Source: Pseudogracilibacillus auburnensis (GTDB lineage: Bacteria; Bacillota; Bacilli; Bacillales; Amphibacillaceae). Taken from it: a stretch of DNA of 64,000 bases. Made by a program: the position numbers and the translations under genes. Numbering within the stretch: the stretch's first letter is position 1; every line of letters starts with the position of its first letter. Location: assembly GCF_003201975.1 (NCBI RefSeq), contig NZ_QJJQ01000003.1:248001-312000 (forward strand), in the 5' to 3' direction. Below, in pieces: positions 18,142 to 27,283 of the stretch. The notes below the pieces were generated by a model that worked only from the letters and a program-made list of their open reading frames with translations, had not been told where the DNA came from and made no database searches.

Positions 18142-19233
18142 ATGATTGGTAAAGAAGTACTAAATCAATTAACCGCATATAAACAGGGTATGCAAATACA
18201 AGAAGTGAAAAGAAAATATCAAATCGACAAAATTGTCAAGCTTGCTTCAAATGAAAATCCGTATGGCTTTTCCAAACAAGTGTCTACATTTTTTTCATCG
18301 ATGGAACAAGAATTTGAAATCTATCCTGATGGCTATGCTTACGATCTACGTGTAAGCCTTGCCGAAAAATTGAAAGTGAACGAGTCGCAATTAGTATTTG
18401 GCGGTGGATCAGACGAGGTAATCACACTTATTTGTCGTGCTTTTCTACATGAAGGGACAAATACAATTATGGCGGCACCGACATTTTCTCAATATCGACA
18501 TCATGCATTAATCGAAGGAGCCAAATTAAAAGAGGTTCCTACCGTTAATGGAAAGCATGATTTACCTAAAATGGCTCAGGCAATCGATGAACAGACGAAA
18601 GTTGTTTGGTTATGTACGCCAGATAATCCAACAGGTGAAATGATTGTCAAAGAGCAATTTGAAGCCTTTATGCAGCAATGTCCTCGTGACGTAATAGTTG
18701 TCGTAGATGAAGCGTATTACGAGTTTGTTGCTAAAGAAAACCAATTTGATTTAAATAGAAATTTAGCTCAATATGATAATTTAATCGTATTAAGAACATT
18801 TTCCAAAATATATGGATTGGCCGGATTACGAGTTGGTTATGGAATCGCAAACGAGACAATCGCTGAAAAATTAAATATTGTTCGTGGGCCATTTAATGTC
18901 TCATCTATCGCACAACGAGCAGCAGTAATTGCTTTAGATGACGAGCAGTTTGTTCAAACAACAAAAAAATTAAATGATCAAGTGAAGCAAGCGTTCCAAC
19001 AATTTTTAGATGAAATCAATTGGAAATACTATGAAACTCATACGAATTTTATTTTAGTAGAAACACCAATTGATGCGGATGAAGCATCCCTTTATTTATT
19101 AAAACATGGATTTATCGTACGTCCAGGTACCTTATTAGGCTATCCGGATACGATGCGAATCACTATTGGAAAAGAAGAAGATATGTTACAACTTCAAACG
19201 ATTATTAAAAAGATGCAAGACGAAATTAGATAA
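18142..19233 (+). CDS. hisC: Histidinol-phosphate aminotransferase
   Basis: 363-residue PLP enzyme of fold type I. In Bacillus it serves both histidine synthesis and the transamination of prephenate or phenylpyruvate/4-hydroxyphenylpyruvate, explaining its place in the aromatic operon. Markers are ASNENPYG near the N-terminus, CTPDNPTG, the PLP-lysine motif FSKIYGLAGLRVGYG, and the C-terminal RITIG. It starts directly after the aroH stop. Confidence 0.95.
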   Translation: MIGKEVLNQLTAYKQGMQIQEVKRKYQIDKIVKLASNENPYGFSKQVSTFFSSMEQEFEIYPDGYAYDLRVSLAEKLKVNESQLVFGGGSDEVITLICRAFLHEGTNTIMAAPTFSQYRHHALIEGAKLKEVPTVNGKHDLPKMAQAIDEQTKVVWLCTPDNPTGEMIVKEQFEAFMQQCPRDVIVVVDEAYYEFVAKENQFDLNRNLAQYDNLIVLRTFSKIYGLAGLRVGYGIANETIAEKLNIVRGPFNVSSIAQRAAVIALDDEQFVQTTKKLNDQVKQAFQQFLDEINWKYYETHTNFILVETPIDADEASLYLLKHGFIVRPGTLLGYPDTMRITIGKEEDMLQLQTIIKKMQDEIR

Positions 19234-19245
19234 TGAGGTATCATA

Positions 19246-20349
19246 ATGAAACGTAAAATATTAGTTGCTGGATTAGGATTAATTGGCGGTTCGTTAGCGA
19301 AAGCCATGCAACAAGAAGATGAAAATTATCTTATAGGATATGATTTAAATGAAGAAACCCTTCAAATCGCATTAAATGAAAAAATTATCGATGAATCATA
19401 CACAGATCTTGAAGAAGCGGCCAAGGGGGCTGAAATTATTATTTTGGCGGCCCCCATTTCTGAAACGATTAAATTAATGAAACAGATAGATCAAATCGTT
19501 TTTGATCATGATGTCATCATATCAGATGTTAGCTCTGTTAAAGGATCAATTTTAAAAGTTGCCAATGAGTTAACAAATAAACGAATTACTTTCATTGGTG
19601 GACATCCGATGGCAGGTTCACATAAAGCAGGTATTTATGCGGCAAGAGAACATCTATTTGAAAATGCAATTTATGTTTTGACACCAACTAACTCTTGCTC
19701 TAACGAAAAAGTGGATGAGTTAAAAAAAGCATTACAGCCAACGAAAAGTAATTTTATTATCTTACAACCTGAGGAGCACGACGAGATGACGAGTGTTATC
19801 TCTCACTTTCCACATTTAATCGCTTCTTCCCTCGTTCATCAAGCAAGAAAGTGGGAACAAGTGCATCATTATTTACCAGAACTTGCAGCTGGTGGTTTTC
19901 GGGATATTACTAGAATCGCCTCAAGTAACCCGAAAATGTGGCAAGATATTTTTGCCCATAACGGTAATAAAATGTCCCGCTTATTGCAAGACTGGATTAA
20001 TGAAATGGTTACCTTAAAGGAATTTTTGGATAAAAATAGTAAAGAAGAAATGATTAGTTATTTAGATCAAGCAAAAAAATATCGTGATGGGCTAGGAGAG
20101 AAGAAAACAAGAGGAGCTTTACCATCTTTTTACGATATTTACGTCGACATAAAAGACCAGCCTGGTGCGATTGCTTCTGTTGTCCAATTACTGGCTACAG
20201 AAAATATTAGTATTAGAAATATCCGCATTTTAGAAATACGTGATAATATTCATGGTGCGCTTAGACTTAGTGTACTGAATCAAGCCGACCAGCAAAAAGC
20301 ATTTGCATTGTTACAGAACAATCACTTTGACGTTACAATTGAACCTTAA
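19246..20349 (+). CDS. tyrA: Prephenate dehydrogenase
   Basis: 367 residues; oxidative decarboxylation of prephenate to 4-hydroxyphenylpyruvate. The N-terminal Rossmann motif GLGLIGGSLAKAM is at about 10-22. GGHPMAGSHKAG is the catalytic-histidine region. A C-terminal ACT domain (from about 297, DIYVDIKDQPGAIASVVQLL) suggests feedback control by tyrosine. It starts 12 bases after hisC. Confidence 0.95.
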   Translation: MKRKILVAGLGLIGGSLAKAMQQEDENYLIGYDLNEETLQIALNEKIIDESYTDLEEAAKGAEIIILAAPISETIKLMKQIDQIVFDHDVIISDVSSVKGSILKVANELTNKRITFIGGHPMAGSHKAGIYAAREHLFENAIYVLTPTNSCSNEKVDELKKALQPTKSNFIILQPEEHDEMTSVISHFPHLIASSLVHQARKWEQVHHYLPELAAGGFRDITRIASSNPKMWQDIFAHNGNKMSRLLQDWINEMVTLKEFLDKNSKEEMISYLDQAKKYRDGLGEKKTRGALPSFYDIYVDIKDQPGAIASVVQLLATENISIRNIRILEIRDNIHGALRLSVLNQADQQKAFALLQNNHFDVTIEP

Positions 20350-20372
20350 CTTTTCAGAAGGGAATGGATAAG

Positions 20373-21668
20373 TTGAAAGACAGAACATTTCAACCTTTGG
20401 AGCGGCCAGTTGTCGGTGAAATGAACGTACCAGGGGATAAATCTATTTCACACCGAGCAGTAATGTTCGGCTCCATGGCAAAAGGGAAGACTGTTATCGA
20501 TAATTTTTTAGATGGGGAAGATTGTTTGCATACCATTGATATATTTCGTCAAATGGGGGTGCGAATAAAACAATCTGGATTACATGTTGTCATTGAAAGT
20601 GATGGGGTGGAAGCATTCCAAGAACCGACTGCTCCACTCTATTTTGGTAATTCTGGTACGACTGCTAGATTAATGTTAGGAATATTACCAGCGTTACCGT
20701 TTTTTACTGTCATGCATGGCGATCCCCATTTAACGATCCGACCGATGGAAAGAGTAGTGACTCCACTTAAATTGATGGGAGCACAAATGGATGGTAGAAA
20801 AGAAGGGAATTATTTGCCCATTGCAATAAAAGGGGGAGTATTAACAGGTATCCATTATGAACTACCTGTAAAAAGCGCCCAAGTTAAATCTGCTGTTCTT
20901 TTAGCTGGTTTATTTGCGGAAGGTGAAACAACGGTCATTGAACAAACAAAAACGAGAGATCACACTGAAAATATGTTACGCGCATTTGGAGCTGATATTG
21001 TTTCGAACGAAAATACAATAACAGTCACGAATAAACGTAAATTACGGGCGACAGATGTTACTGTCCCTGGAGATATATCATCGGCAGCTTTTTTTATCGT
21101 TGCAGCAGCAATCGTTCCGAATAGTTATTTAACATTAAAAAATGTTGGGTTAAATGAAACGCGAACAGGTATTATCGATATATTACTTGAAATGGGAGCC
21201 AACATTACGATTGAAAATAAACGAGAAATTAGTGGTGAGATGCTCGGAGACATTACTGTCCGTTACACAAAACTAAAAGGGGTCATAGTAGAGGGAGATA
21301 TTATTCCGAGATTAATTGATGAAATCCCAATTATTGCACTTCTAGCAACACAAGCAACTGGGTCAACAGTCATTAAAAATGCCGAAGAGCTCCGAGTAAA
21401 AGAAACGGATCGGATCCACGCGGTTGTTACAATATTAACGACTTTAGGTGCGAAACTAGAAGAGACAGCAGATGGGATGATAGTTCACGGTGATACAAAA
21501 TTACAAGGTGGTTCGATTGCAAGTTATAGTGACCACCGAATTGCCATGATGGGAGTGATTGCTTCCCTTATTAGTGAAGGATCGGTCACAATAGACGATG
21601 TGTCATCGATAGCTATTTCCTATCCTGCATTTTTTGATGACTTAGCAAAAGTGACGAAAGAGAGATAG
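20373..21668 (+). CDS. aroA: 3-phosphoshikimate 1-carboxyvinyltransferase (EPSP synthase)
   Basis: About 431 residues; joins phosphoenolpyruvate to shikimate 3-phosphate. Key motifs are VPGDKSISHRAVMFGSMA near the N-terminus, GNSGTTARLMLGIL, and the catalytic RVKETDRI. The TTG at 20373 has good spacing to AGAAGGGA, whereas ATG 20364 touches that site; the start is therefore uncertain by three codons. Named aroE in B. subtilis. Last gene of the aromatic operon; a terminator follows. Confidence 0.95.
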   Translation: MKDRTFQPLERPVVGEMNVPGDKSISHRAVMFGSMAKGKTVIDNFLDGEDCLHTIDIFRQMGVRIKQSGLHVVIESDGVEAFQEPTAPLYFGNSGTTARLMLGILPALPFFTVMHGDPHLTIRPMERVVTPLKLMGAQMDGRKEGNYLPIAIKGGVLTGIHYELPVKSAQVKSAVLLAGLFAEGETTVIEQTKTRDHTENMLRAFGADIVSNENTITVTNKRKLRATDVTVPGDISSAAFFIVAAAIVPNSYLTLKNVGLNETRTGIIDILLEMGANITIENKREISGEMLGDITVRYTKLKGVIVEGDIIPRLIDEIPIIALLATQATGSTVIKNAEELRVKETDRIHAVVTILTTLGAKLEETADGMIVHGDTKLQGGSIASYSDHRIAMMGVIASLISEGSVTIDDVSSIAISYPAFFDDLAKVTKER

Positions 21669-21703
21669 TAGAATCTGCAAAAAGTAGATTCTATTTTCTT
21701 TTC
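21669..21703 (+). terminator. Terminator of the aromatic operon
   Basis: TAGAATCT and AGATTCTA pair around GCAAAAAGT, followed by TTTTCTTTTCC. Confidence 0.75.
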
Positions 21704-21747
21704 CTTCGTGAACTAAAAAATAATGAAATAGAGAGGATGGATGACAT

Positions 21748-23010
21748 ATGGATAAAATCGAGCAAGCGACCGAGTGGATGAACGATGGAAAAGTAGATGA
21801 AGCGATAGAACTTTTACAACAAATGATTCCAACAGCTTCAGACGATGAGAAATTTATGATTGCAGAAAATTTCTATGACTGGGGATTTTTTGAGGAAGCG
21901 ATCGTTTTATTGGAACAATTAGTAAAAAAATATCCAAAAGAGGGTCAGCTATTAACGAAATTAGCTGAAATGTATATTGAGTTGGAAAAAGATGAAATAG
22001 CCATTCACTTATTAAATGATATGGAAGAAGAAGACCCCTTTTACATTCAGTCATTAATCCATTTAGCCGATCTCTATCAAGCACAGGGATTATTTGAAGT
22101 ATCCGAACAAAAGTTATTAGAAGCTAAAAAACTCGATCCTGACGAAATAATCATTGACTTTGCCTTAGGTGAATTATTGTTTTCAATCGGTCAATCAAAT
22201 CGGGCGATTCCTTTTTATGAAAAAGTTTTACGCCAAACAACAGAAGTAAATCATATTTCTATCACCGAACGTCTTGCTGAATGTCATGCAACGATCGGTC
22301 ATTATGAAGAAGCTTTACAATTTTACAATAAAATAGAGAATGAACATCCAGATACTTTATTTAAATATGGTTTTACAGCTTATCAGCAAAATAGAAACGA
22401 TATTGCCATAAACGTTTGGAAACGTCTTATTGAATTAGATCCTTATTATCATTCTGTATATGTCGAATTAGCAATGGCCATGAAAGCGGAAGGGCTTATG
22501 GAAGATGCGTATGAAACAGCAAAGCAAGGCTTAGTATATGATCAATTTAATAAAGAGTTATTTTATTTAGTCGGGCAATTAGCACTTCAATTACATGATG
22601 AAGCAGAAAGTATCGAACATTTAAATAAAGCGATTGATTTAGATTATGATTATAAAGAGGCAATCGTAGCATTAGTGCAATTGTATGAAGACAAAGAACA
22701 ATATTCGCAAATTATTGAGTTACTTACAGGTATAAAAGAGTCAGGCGTAGAAGATCCGATATATGATTGGGAGCTAGCGAAAGCATTAGCGAAAGAGGAA
22801 CGATATAAAGAGGCATTAACTGCATATAATAATGCTAGTGAACACCTTACTTATGATAGTGAGTTTTTAAAGGAATATGGGTACTTTTTAACAGAGGAAG
22901 GACTAATTAAAGATGCAATTCAAGTTCTAACGAAATATTTAAAATTAGATCCATTCGATGAGGAAACTCTTTCATTTGTAGAGCGTTTAAATCTTTCAAT
23001 AAATGAATAA
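21748..23010 (+). CDS. ypiA: Tetratricopeptide-repeat protein YpiA
   Basis: 420 residues, almost entirely tetratricopeptide repeats (about eleven units), such as AENFYDWGFFEEAIVLLEQL and FALGELLFSIGQSNRAIPFY. No signal peptide or catalytic domain, so it is probably a cytoplasmic scaffold. Position after aroA and before ypiB matches B. subtilis ypiA, whose function is not established. ATG follows GAGAGGATGG. Confidence 0.85.
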   Translation: MDKIEQATEWMNDGKVDEAIELLQQMIPTASDDEKFMIAENFYDWGFFEEAIVLLEQLVKKYPKEGQLLTKLAEMYIELEKDEIAIHLLNDMEEEDPFYIQSLIHLADLYQAQGLFEVSEQKLLEAKKLDPDEIIIDFALGELLFSIGQSNRAIPFYEKVLRQTTEVNHISITERLAECHATIGHYEEALQFYNKIENEHPDTLFKYGFTAYQQNRNDIAINVWKRLIELDPYYHSVYVELAMAMKAEGLMEDAYETAKQGLVYDQFNKELFYLVGQLALQLHDEAESIEHLNKAIDLDYDYKEAIVALVQLYEDKEQYSQIIELLTGIKESGVEDPIYDWELAKALAKEERYKEALTAYNNASEHLTYDSEFLKEYGYFLTEEGLIKDAIQVLTKYLKLDPFDEETLSFVERLNLSINE

Positions 23011-23654
23011 AGTATGATACGATTATTTAAGTACTCAACTTTCGGACCAATAAAATAAACTCAAACAGTTCGTTTGTATAAGTTTAGAACGCTTCTAATT
23101 CATATTCTTGATGACCTTGGTGGAATAAGTTTTCCCCAAAAATTAGGACTACGAATCCTTATCCTGACATGGATTGGTTGTTTTTACATACTAGATATAA
23201 ACTGCGTAGTAACTTAGGATAGCAATTGTCAGACCGCTTTTAGCCGACCAGGAGTCTCCGTGTATTTCCTTCGCTCAGGTGGGTGTTGTCACTCATTACG
23301 GTTATTTCTGGGTGTAATTACATTATTATAATTCACCTTAGGTATAGTTGATTGGAGCGTAGGACAGTCGACTCCTGGGACTGCACTTCCGTTCGTCCCA
23401 CCGTAAAGATTTGCGGGAAAGCAAATGTTCTTCGATGGGGCGAGCATTTAGCGCAGTCCCACGAGTCTGAAGACCCCACAGGAAGTGGTTTTTTTCCGAG
23501 AAGGCTGAAGCCGTGCCCGCGGAAAGCGACTGTCCGTAGCGGAAAATCAACGGTGCTGTGACTGGGTTCTACTCGAAATATCAAATGAAGTATTGCGTTG
23601 TTTATGTAAAGTGCGTGGCAAAAAGCAACGAATTTTTACTGAAAAGGAGTTGAA
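23011..23654. other. Non-coding gap with mosaic repeat
   Basis: About 640 bp between ypiA and ypiB. Apart from the repeat at 23249-23557 I see only degenerate repeat-like sequence (23040-23240). Several open frames of 60-80 codons on both strands overlap one another within the repeat and have no ribosome binding site. Confidence 0.6.
23249..23557. repeat. Intergenic repeat, family B (copy 2) with embedded family D unit
   Basis: Shares the blocks AGGAGTCTCCGTG, GATTGGAGCG, GGACAG-GACTCC and AAAATCAACGGTGCTG with 10209-10380. The middle is enlarged by a unit bounded by GGGACTGC and GCAGTCCCA and containing TCGATGGGGCGAGC, the family D core. The copy therefore looks like one repeat inserted inside another. 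Confidence 0.7.
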
Positions 23655-24182
23655 ATGACGATGAAGATTCCTGTTTCAATTCAGCATAAAAAAGATTTCT
23701 TACAATGGTTTATTCAACATTGTAAAATAGAAAGGCATGAAATGAACTGGTTTTTAAATGATTTGGTTGAGGATGAGCGAGCACTTTTTTATGTTCATTT
23801 TGTCCAAGATATTGAGTATTGCCCAAAGGGAATCATCATTTCAGCCTCACATTCCAAGGAAATATCTTTTTTATTTTTTAAAGGAAATGTGCAGACAGAA
23901 GATGTTTATACTGCTTATCATGAGCTTCAATTATATCAGGATGAGGCGATTTATTTTCAAGTGAATTTTCCTCGTAGTGAAGGAAATGAGCTATATCAAT
24001 CTGTATTAGAAGACGATATAAGTGTGCTACAACAAACAAAAATAGTTACCGAAGAATTGTTATCACATTCTTTACTAGTAGGCAGGAAGCGTTTCCTTGA
24101 AAAAGAAATTAATAAAGCATTAGAAAATAATGATTATGAAAAATTCATGTATTATTCAGCACAATATAAAGAGGTTTATTAA
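23655..24182 (+). CDS. ypiB: UPF0302 protein YpiB
   Basis: 175-residue soluble protein. The N-terminal half (IQHKKDFLQWFIQHCKI and FLNDLVEDERALFYVHFV) and the C-terminal helix pair ending in FMYYSAQY match the YpiB/UPF0302 family, which is unique to Firmicutes. The biochemical role is unknown. ATG after AAGGAGTTGAA. Separated from ypiF by a short family A repeat rather than sharing a tight operon. Confidence 0.8.
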   Translation: MTMKIPVSIQHKKDFLQWFIQHCKIERHEMNWFLNDLVEDERALFYVHFVQDIEYCPKGIIISASHSKEISFLFFKGNVQTEDVYTAYHELQLYQDEAIYFQVNFPRSEGNELYQSVLEDDISVLQQTKIVTEELLSHSLLVGRKRFLEKEINKALENNDYEKFMYYSAQYKEVY

Positions 24183-24195
24183 CAAAAACATCATA

Positions 24196-24256
24196 GTGCG
24201 TGTTCAAAAATTACGATAAAGCATCATTTTGTTGGACTTTTTGAATATACTCTAAT
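24196..24256. repeat. Intergenic repeat, family A (copy 3, short form)
   Basis: AGTGCGTGTTCAAAAA at the left and TTTTGTTGGACTTTTTGAA at the right form complementary ends (GTTCAAAAA / TTTTTGAA). The long internal section of the copy at 5900-6256 is missing. This looks like a minimal element or deletion derivative. Confidence 0.65.
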
Positions 24257-24307
24257 ATTTTTTATTTATTTGTTTCATACTAACTAGTAGGAAAGGAAGT
24301 CATTTAT

Positions 24308-24766
24308 TTGAAATGGTTTAGTGAAGATTTAACAAAATATATACAAGCAAAAGAGTATATAGATACGGTTATTATACCACTTCAAGCTTTTCATCTATCA
24401 GAAGATAATTCATTAAAAAAAGACGCCTTTCAAAGAGAAGTATTATCTATTTATGCACGGGAAATTGAAAAAGAATTAAGTGGGCGGATTTTACTAACAC
24501 CTACTTATAATTATTTGAAGTTTTCGGACATAGATCGTGAGGTAAACAGATTAAATGAATGGTTAAACGATATCGGAAACCAACCATTTAAAACCGTATT
24601 TGCGATGACATTTGATAACTCCTGGAAAAAGATCGAAAAAGAACTAGATTGTCATTTACTTTGGTTGCCTGGGATAAAATCGGGTAATATAAAATCAGAG
24701 GAAACACTTAAAGTAATTAGAAGTCAAGTGGAGCAAATTAGTGAATTAATTCGATCTTATTGGTAA
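24308..24766 (+). CDS. ypiF: DUF2487-type protein YpiF
   Basis: 152 residues, soluble. Typical features of the YpiF/DUF2487 family are the start MKWFSEDLTKYIQAKEYIDT, PTYNYLKF in the middle and the WLPGIKSG stretch. Function unknown. TTG start after GAAAGGAAG. It lies directly before the qcr operon, as in B. subtilis. Confidence 0.8.
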   Translation: MKWFSEDLTKYIQAKEYIDTVIIPLQAFHLSEDNSLKKDAFQREVLSIYAREIEKELSGRILLTPTYNYLKFSDIDREVNRLNEWLNDIGNQPFKTVFAMTFDNSWKKIEKELDCHLLWLPGIKSGNIKSEETLKVIRSQVEQISELIRSYW

Positions 24767-24770
24767 GTAG

Positions 24771-25065
24771 TTAGTTCCAGAAAACGTAGCATACGTTAAA
24801 GAAAACACACCGATTGACAAGCCGATAGGCGATGACAGAGGTGATGTTGCACTTATGTAAGTAAACTAGCGGGGAGCTAGTTTATCCCGAATCGGTGAAA
24901 GCCCCCTAAAGGCGCGCTATGCACGAGGTTGATTACAACTGTTCGTCCGGGCTCGCCAGCCGCCTTAGGAATGCGCGAAGTATATTTACGGAGCGGGGTA
25001 ATACGCAGCTAACATTGTTCGGATTTTTCTTTAGCAAAAACAATTTTGTCCAGTCTCTATCTGCC
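24771..25065. repeat. Mosaic intergenic repeat, families A and C
   Basis: The left part (GAGGTGATGTTGCACTTATG, AGTAAACTAGCGGGGAGCTAG) matches the inside of the family A copy at 5900-6256. The right part (CGAAGTATATTTACGGAGCG, CAGCTAACATTGTTCGG and TTTTGTCCAGTCTCT) matches the right half of the family C copy at 28967-29209. The element is thus a chimera of two families. Confidence 0.65.
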
Positions 25066-25122
25066 AATAATAGGACAAGTTTTATCTAAAATCAAAATCT
25101 TTGTTACAAATTGTATTAATAA

Positions 25123-25151
25123 TTGACCATGTCCTTAGTTTAAGCTATTAT
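25123..25151 (+). promoter_or_regulatory. SigA-type promoter of qcrABC
   Basis: TTGACC (25123-25128) and TATTAT (25146-25151) are separated by exactly 17 bp, about 70 bp before the qcrA start. Confidence 0.6.
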
Positions 25152-25219
25152 GGAAATGTCCTAGTAATAATTTATTAAAAAATTTGTCCGTGATTAAACG
25201 AATAAGAGGGGGGAAAACC

Positions 25220-25735
25220 ATGAGCGACAAAAACAATCAAGTATCCCGTAGGCAGTTTCTGAACTATTCATTAACTGGTTTAGGAGGATTTATGGCTGCT
25301 GGTATGCTTGTACCTATGTTACGGTTTGCTGTAGACCCAGTGCTACAACAAAAATCTGCAATGGGAGACTTAGCAAACGTTGGTCTTTCTGTTGACGATA
25401 TTACGGAGGAACCTCAACGTGTCGACTGGGAAGTTGAACAAGTTGATGGTTGGTATGAGTCTAATGTTAACCGAACTGCATGGGTATTCAAAGATGAAAA
25501 TGGTGATATTCAAGCATTTTCCCCAGAGTGTAAACATTTAGGTTGTTTTGTTTCTTGGGAAGGCAGTGAAGATTATCCAAATGAATTTTTCTGTCCATGT
25601 CACGATGGTCGCTATTATAAAGATGGTACGAACGTGCCACATACACCGCCACTGTCACCATTGGATGTGTACGAGCACAAAGTTGATAACGGAATATTGT
25701 ACCTTGGCGAACCAAAACCACGAGAGGAGGCATAA
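25220..25735 (+). CDS. qcrA: Menaquinol:cytochrome c reductase iron-sulfur subunit
   Basis: 171-residue Rieske protein of the b6c-type complex; carries electrons from menaquinol to cytochrome c. N-terminal SRRQFLNYSL is a Tat-type twin-arginine signal preceding a single membrane anchor. The [2Fe-2S] ligands lie in CKHLGC and CPCHDG. Start is the ATG after GAGGGGGGAAAACC. Six bases separate it from qcrB. A SigA-like promoter lies upstream. Confidence 0.96.
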   Translation: MSDKNNQVSRRQFLNYSLTGLGGFMAAGMLVPMLRFAVDPVLQQKSAMGDLANVGLSVDDITEEPQRVDWEVEQVDGWYESNVNRTAWVFKDENGDIQAFSPECKHLGCFVSWEGSEDYPNEFFCPCHDGRYYKDGTNVPHTPPLSPLDVYEHKVDNGILYLGEPKPREEA

Positions 25736-25741
25736 TAAGGG

Positions 25742-26416
25742 ATGATCCAAAAATTATATGATTGGATAGACGAACGGATAGATGTAGCTCCTATTTGGCG
25801 GGATATTGCTGACCACGAAGTACCAGAGCATGTGAACCCAGCATATCATTTCTCGGCTTTCGTATATTGTTTCGGGGGGCTTACTTTCTTCGTTGTTGTC
25901 ATTCAAGTATTATCAGGAATGTTCCTAACGATGTATTATGTTCCTGATATTGAAAACGCATGGAAGTCAGTTTATTACTTACAAAGTCAAGTAGCTCATG
26001 GACAAATTGTTCGTGGAATGCACCATTGGGGTGCAAGTGTTGTTATAGTTATGTTGTTATTACATACGATGCGAGTCTTTTTCCAAGGAGCATATAAAAA
26101 ACCACGTGAATTAAACTGGATGGTTGGAGTTCTAATCTTTTTTGTTATGCTTGGACTTGGATTTACAGGATACTTATTACCGTGGGATAACAAAGCATAT
26201 TTTGCTACACAGGTTGGACTTGATATCGCAAACCAAGTTCCGTTTATCGGGCCGGAACTTAAGACATTGTTAGCTGGTGACCCAAAAATCGTTGGTGCAC
26301 AAACATTAACAAGGTTCTTTGCAATTCATGTGTTTTTCTTACCTGGCGCATTATTTGCCCTACTAGCAGTACACTTTATTTTAATACGTAGACAAGGTAT
26401 TGCTGGACCACTATAA
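25742..26416 (+). CDS. qcrB: Menaquinol:cytochrome c reductase cytochrome b subunit
   Basis: 224 residues with four membrane segments, equivalent to cytochrome b6. Haem-ligand histidines sit in the MHHWGASVVIVMLLLHTMRV helix and in the fourth helix (FFAIHVFFLPGALFALLAVHF). It forms the quinol oxidation site with QcrA. Second gene of the qcr operon. Confidence 0.96.
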   Translation: MIQKLYDWIDERIDVAPIWRDIADHEVPEHVNPAYHFSAFVYCFGGLTFFVVVIQVLSGMFLTMYYVPDIENAWKSVYYLQSQVAHGQIVRGMHHWGASVVIVMLLLHTMRVFFQGAYKKPRELNWMVGVLIFFVMLGLGFTGYLLPWDNKAYFATQVGLDIANQVPFIGPELKTLLAGDPKIVGAQTLTRFFAIHVFFLPGALFALLAVHFILIRRQGIAGPL

Positions 26417-26431
26417 AAAGGAGGGAAAGCT

Positions 26432-27211
26432 GTGAAAAAAGGTAAAGGGATGCGTTTTGTCGGAGATTCGAGAATTTCTGCAGACAAAACGTCAACGGTA
26501 CCTAAAGATTACTCGGAATATCCTGGTAGAACGGAAGCTTTTTGGCCAAACTTTTTATTAAAAGAATGGCTAGTAGGATCTGTATTTTTAGTTGGCTTCC
26601 TTTGTGCAACAATTGCTGCACCAGCTCCTCTAGAAGGAGTGGCGGATCCTACAACTGCTGGTTATATACCGTTACCAGACTGGTATTTCTTATTCTTATA
26701 TGAATTACTTAAATATGATTTTGCGAGTGGACCTTATATTTTATTTGGAATACTAATTTTACCTGGTTTGGCTTTTGGTGCATTATTACTCGCTCCATTT
26801 CTTGATAATGGACCAGGTAGAAGACCACCAAATCGTCCAATCGCTGTTGGAATGATGTTGTTAGCATTAGCTTCTGTTTTCTGGTTAACATATGAGTCAG
26901 CTTCGAAAGTTGATTGGAAAGAGAAAGCTGAAGCGAATAAACCAATTCCGCCATCTGATTTAGTGATTGACACAGACGATCCTGGATATGCTGTATATGA
27001 AAATAGCTGTATCGGATGTCATGGTGATTCCTTAGAAGGTGGAGCAGCAGGACCTTCTTTAATTGGTATTGAAGAAACACCTGAAGAAATTTCAAAAATT
27101 GCTGTAGAAGGAATTGGTGACATGCCTCCAGGTATGTTCACTGGTACTGATGAAGAATTAGAACAGCTCGTGGAATTTATTATGTCTGTAAATGAAGAAG
27201 CAGCTGAATAA
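26432..27211 (+). CDS. qcrC: Menaquinol:cytochrome c reductase cytochrome b/c subunit
   Basis: 259 residues: an N-terminal subunit IV-like part with three membrane segments (about 48-66, 100-122 and 138-155) fused to a C-terminal cytochrome c domain. The haem motif CIGCH is at residues 193-197 and a methionine ligand is likely in GDMPPGMF. This fusion is characteristic of Bacillus. GTG start after AGGAGGGAAAGCT. A terminator closes the operon. Confidence 0.96.
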   Translation: MKKGKGMRFVGDSRISADKTSTVPKDYSEYPGRTEAFWPNFLLKEWLVGSVFLVGFLCATIAAPAPLEGVADPTTAGYIPLPDWYFLFLYELLKYDFASGPYILFGILILPGLAFGALLLAPFLDNGPGRRPPNRPIAVGMMLLALASVFWLTYESASKVDWKEKAEANKPIPPSDLVIDTDDPGYAVYENSCIGCHGDSLEGGAAGPSLIGIEETPEEISKIAVEGIGDMPPGMFTGTDEELEQLVEFIMSVNEEAAE

Positions 27212-27215
27212 TGCT

Positions 27216-27258
27216 AAAAGCACCTTTGCCGTACATTTTTAGGTAAAGGTGTTTTTTT
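27216..27258 (+). terminator. Terminator of the qcr operon
   Basis: CACCTTTGCC pairs imperfectly with GGTAAAGGTG and is followed by seven T residues. Confidence 0.85.
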
Positions 27259-27283
27259 ATACTATTAAAAGAAGGTGTACTTT

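Larger units (their letters stand above)
24767..25219. other. Gap before qcrA with repeat and promoter
   Basis: The first 300 bp are a mosaic intergenic repeat; the remainder holds the qcr promoter and leader. No gene is apparent. Confidence 0.6.

Noticed and set aside
23333-23584. Several overlapping frames on both strands after ypiA
   Set aside because: They are a consequence of the GC-rich mosaic repeat; three frames overlap and none has a start signal.
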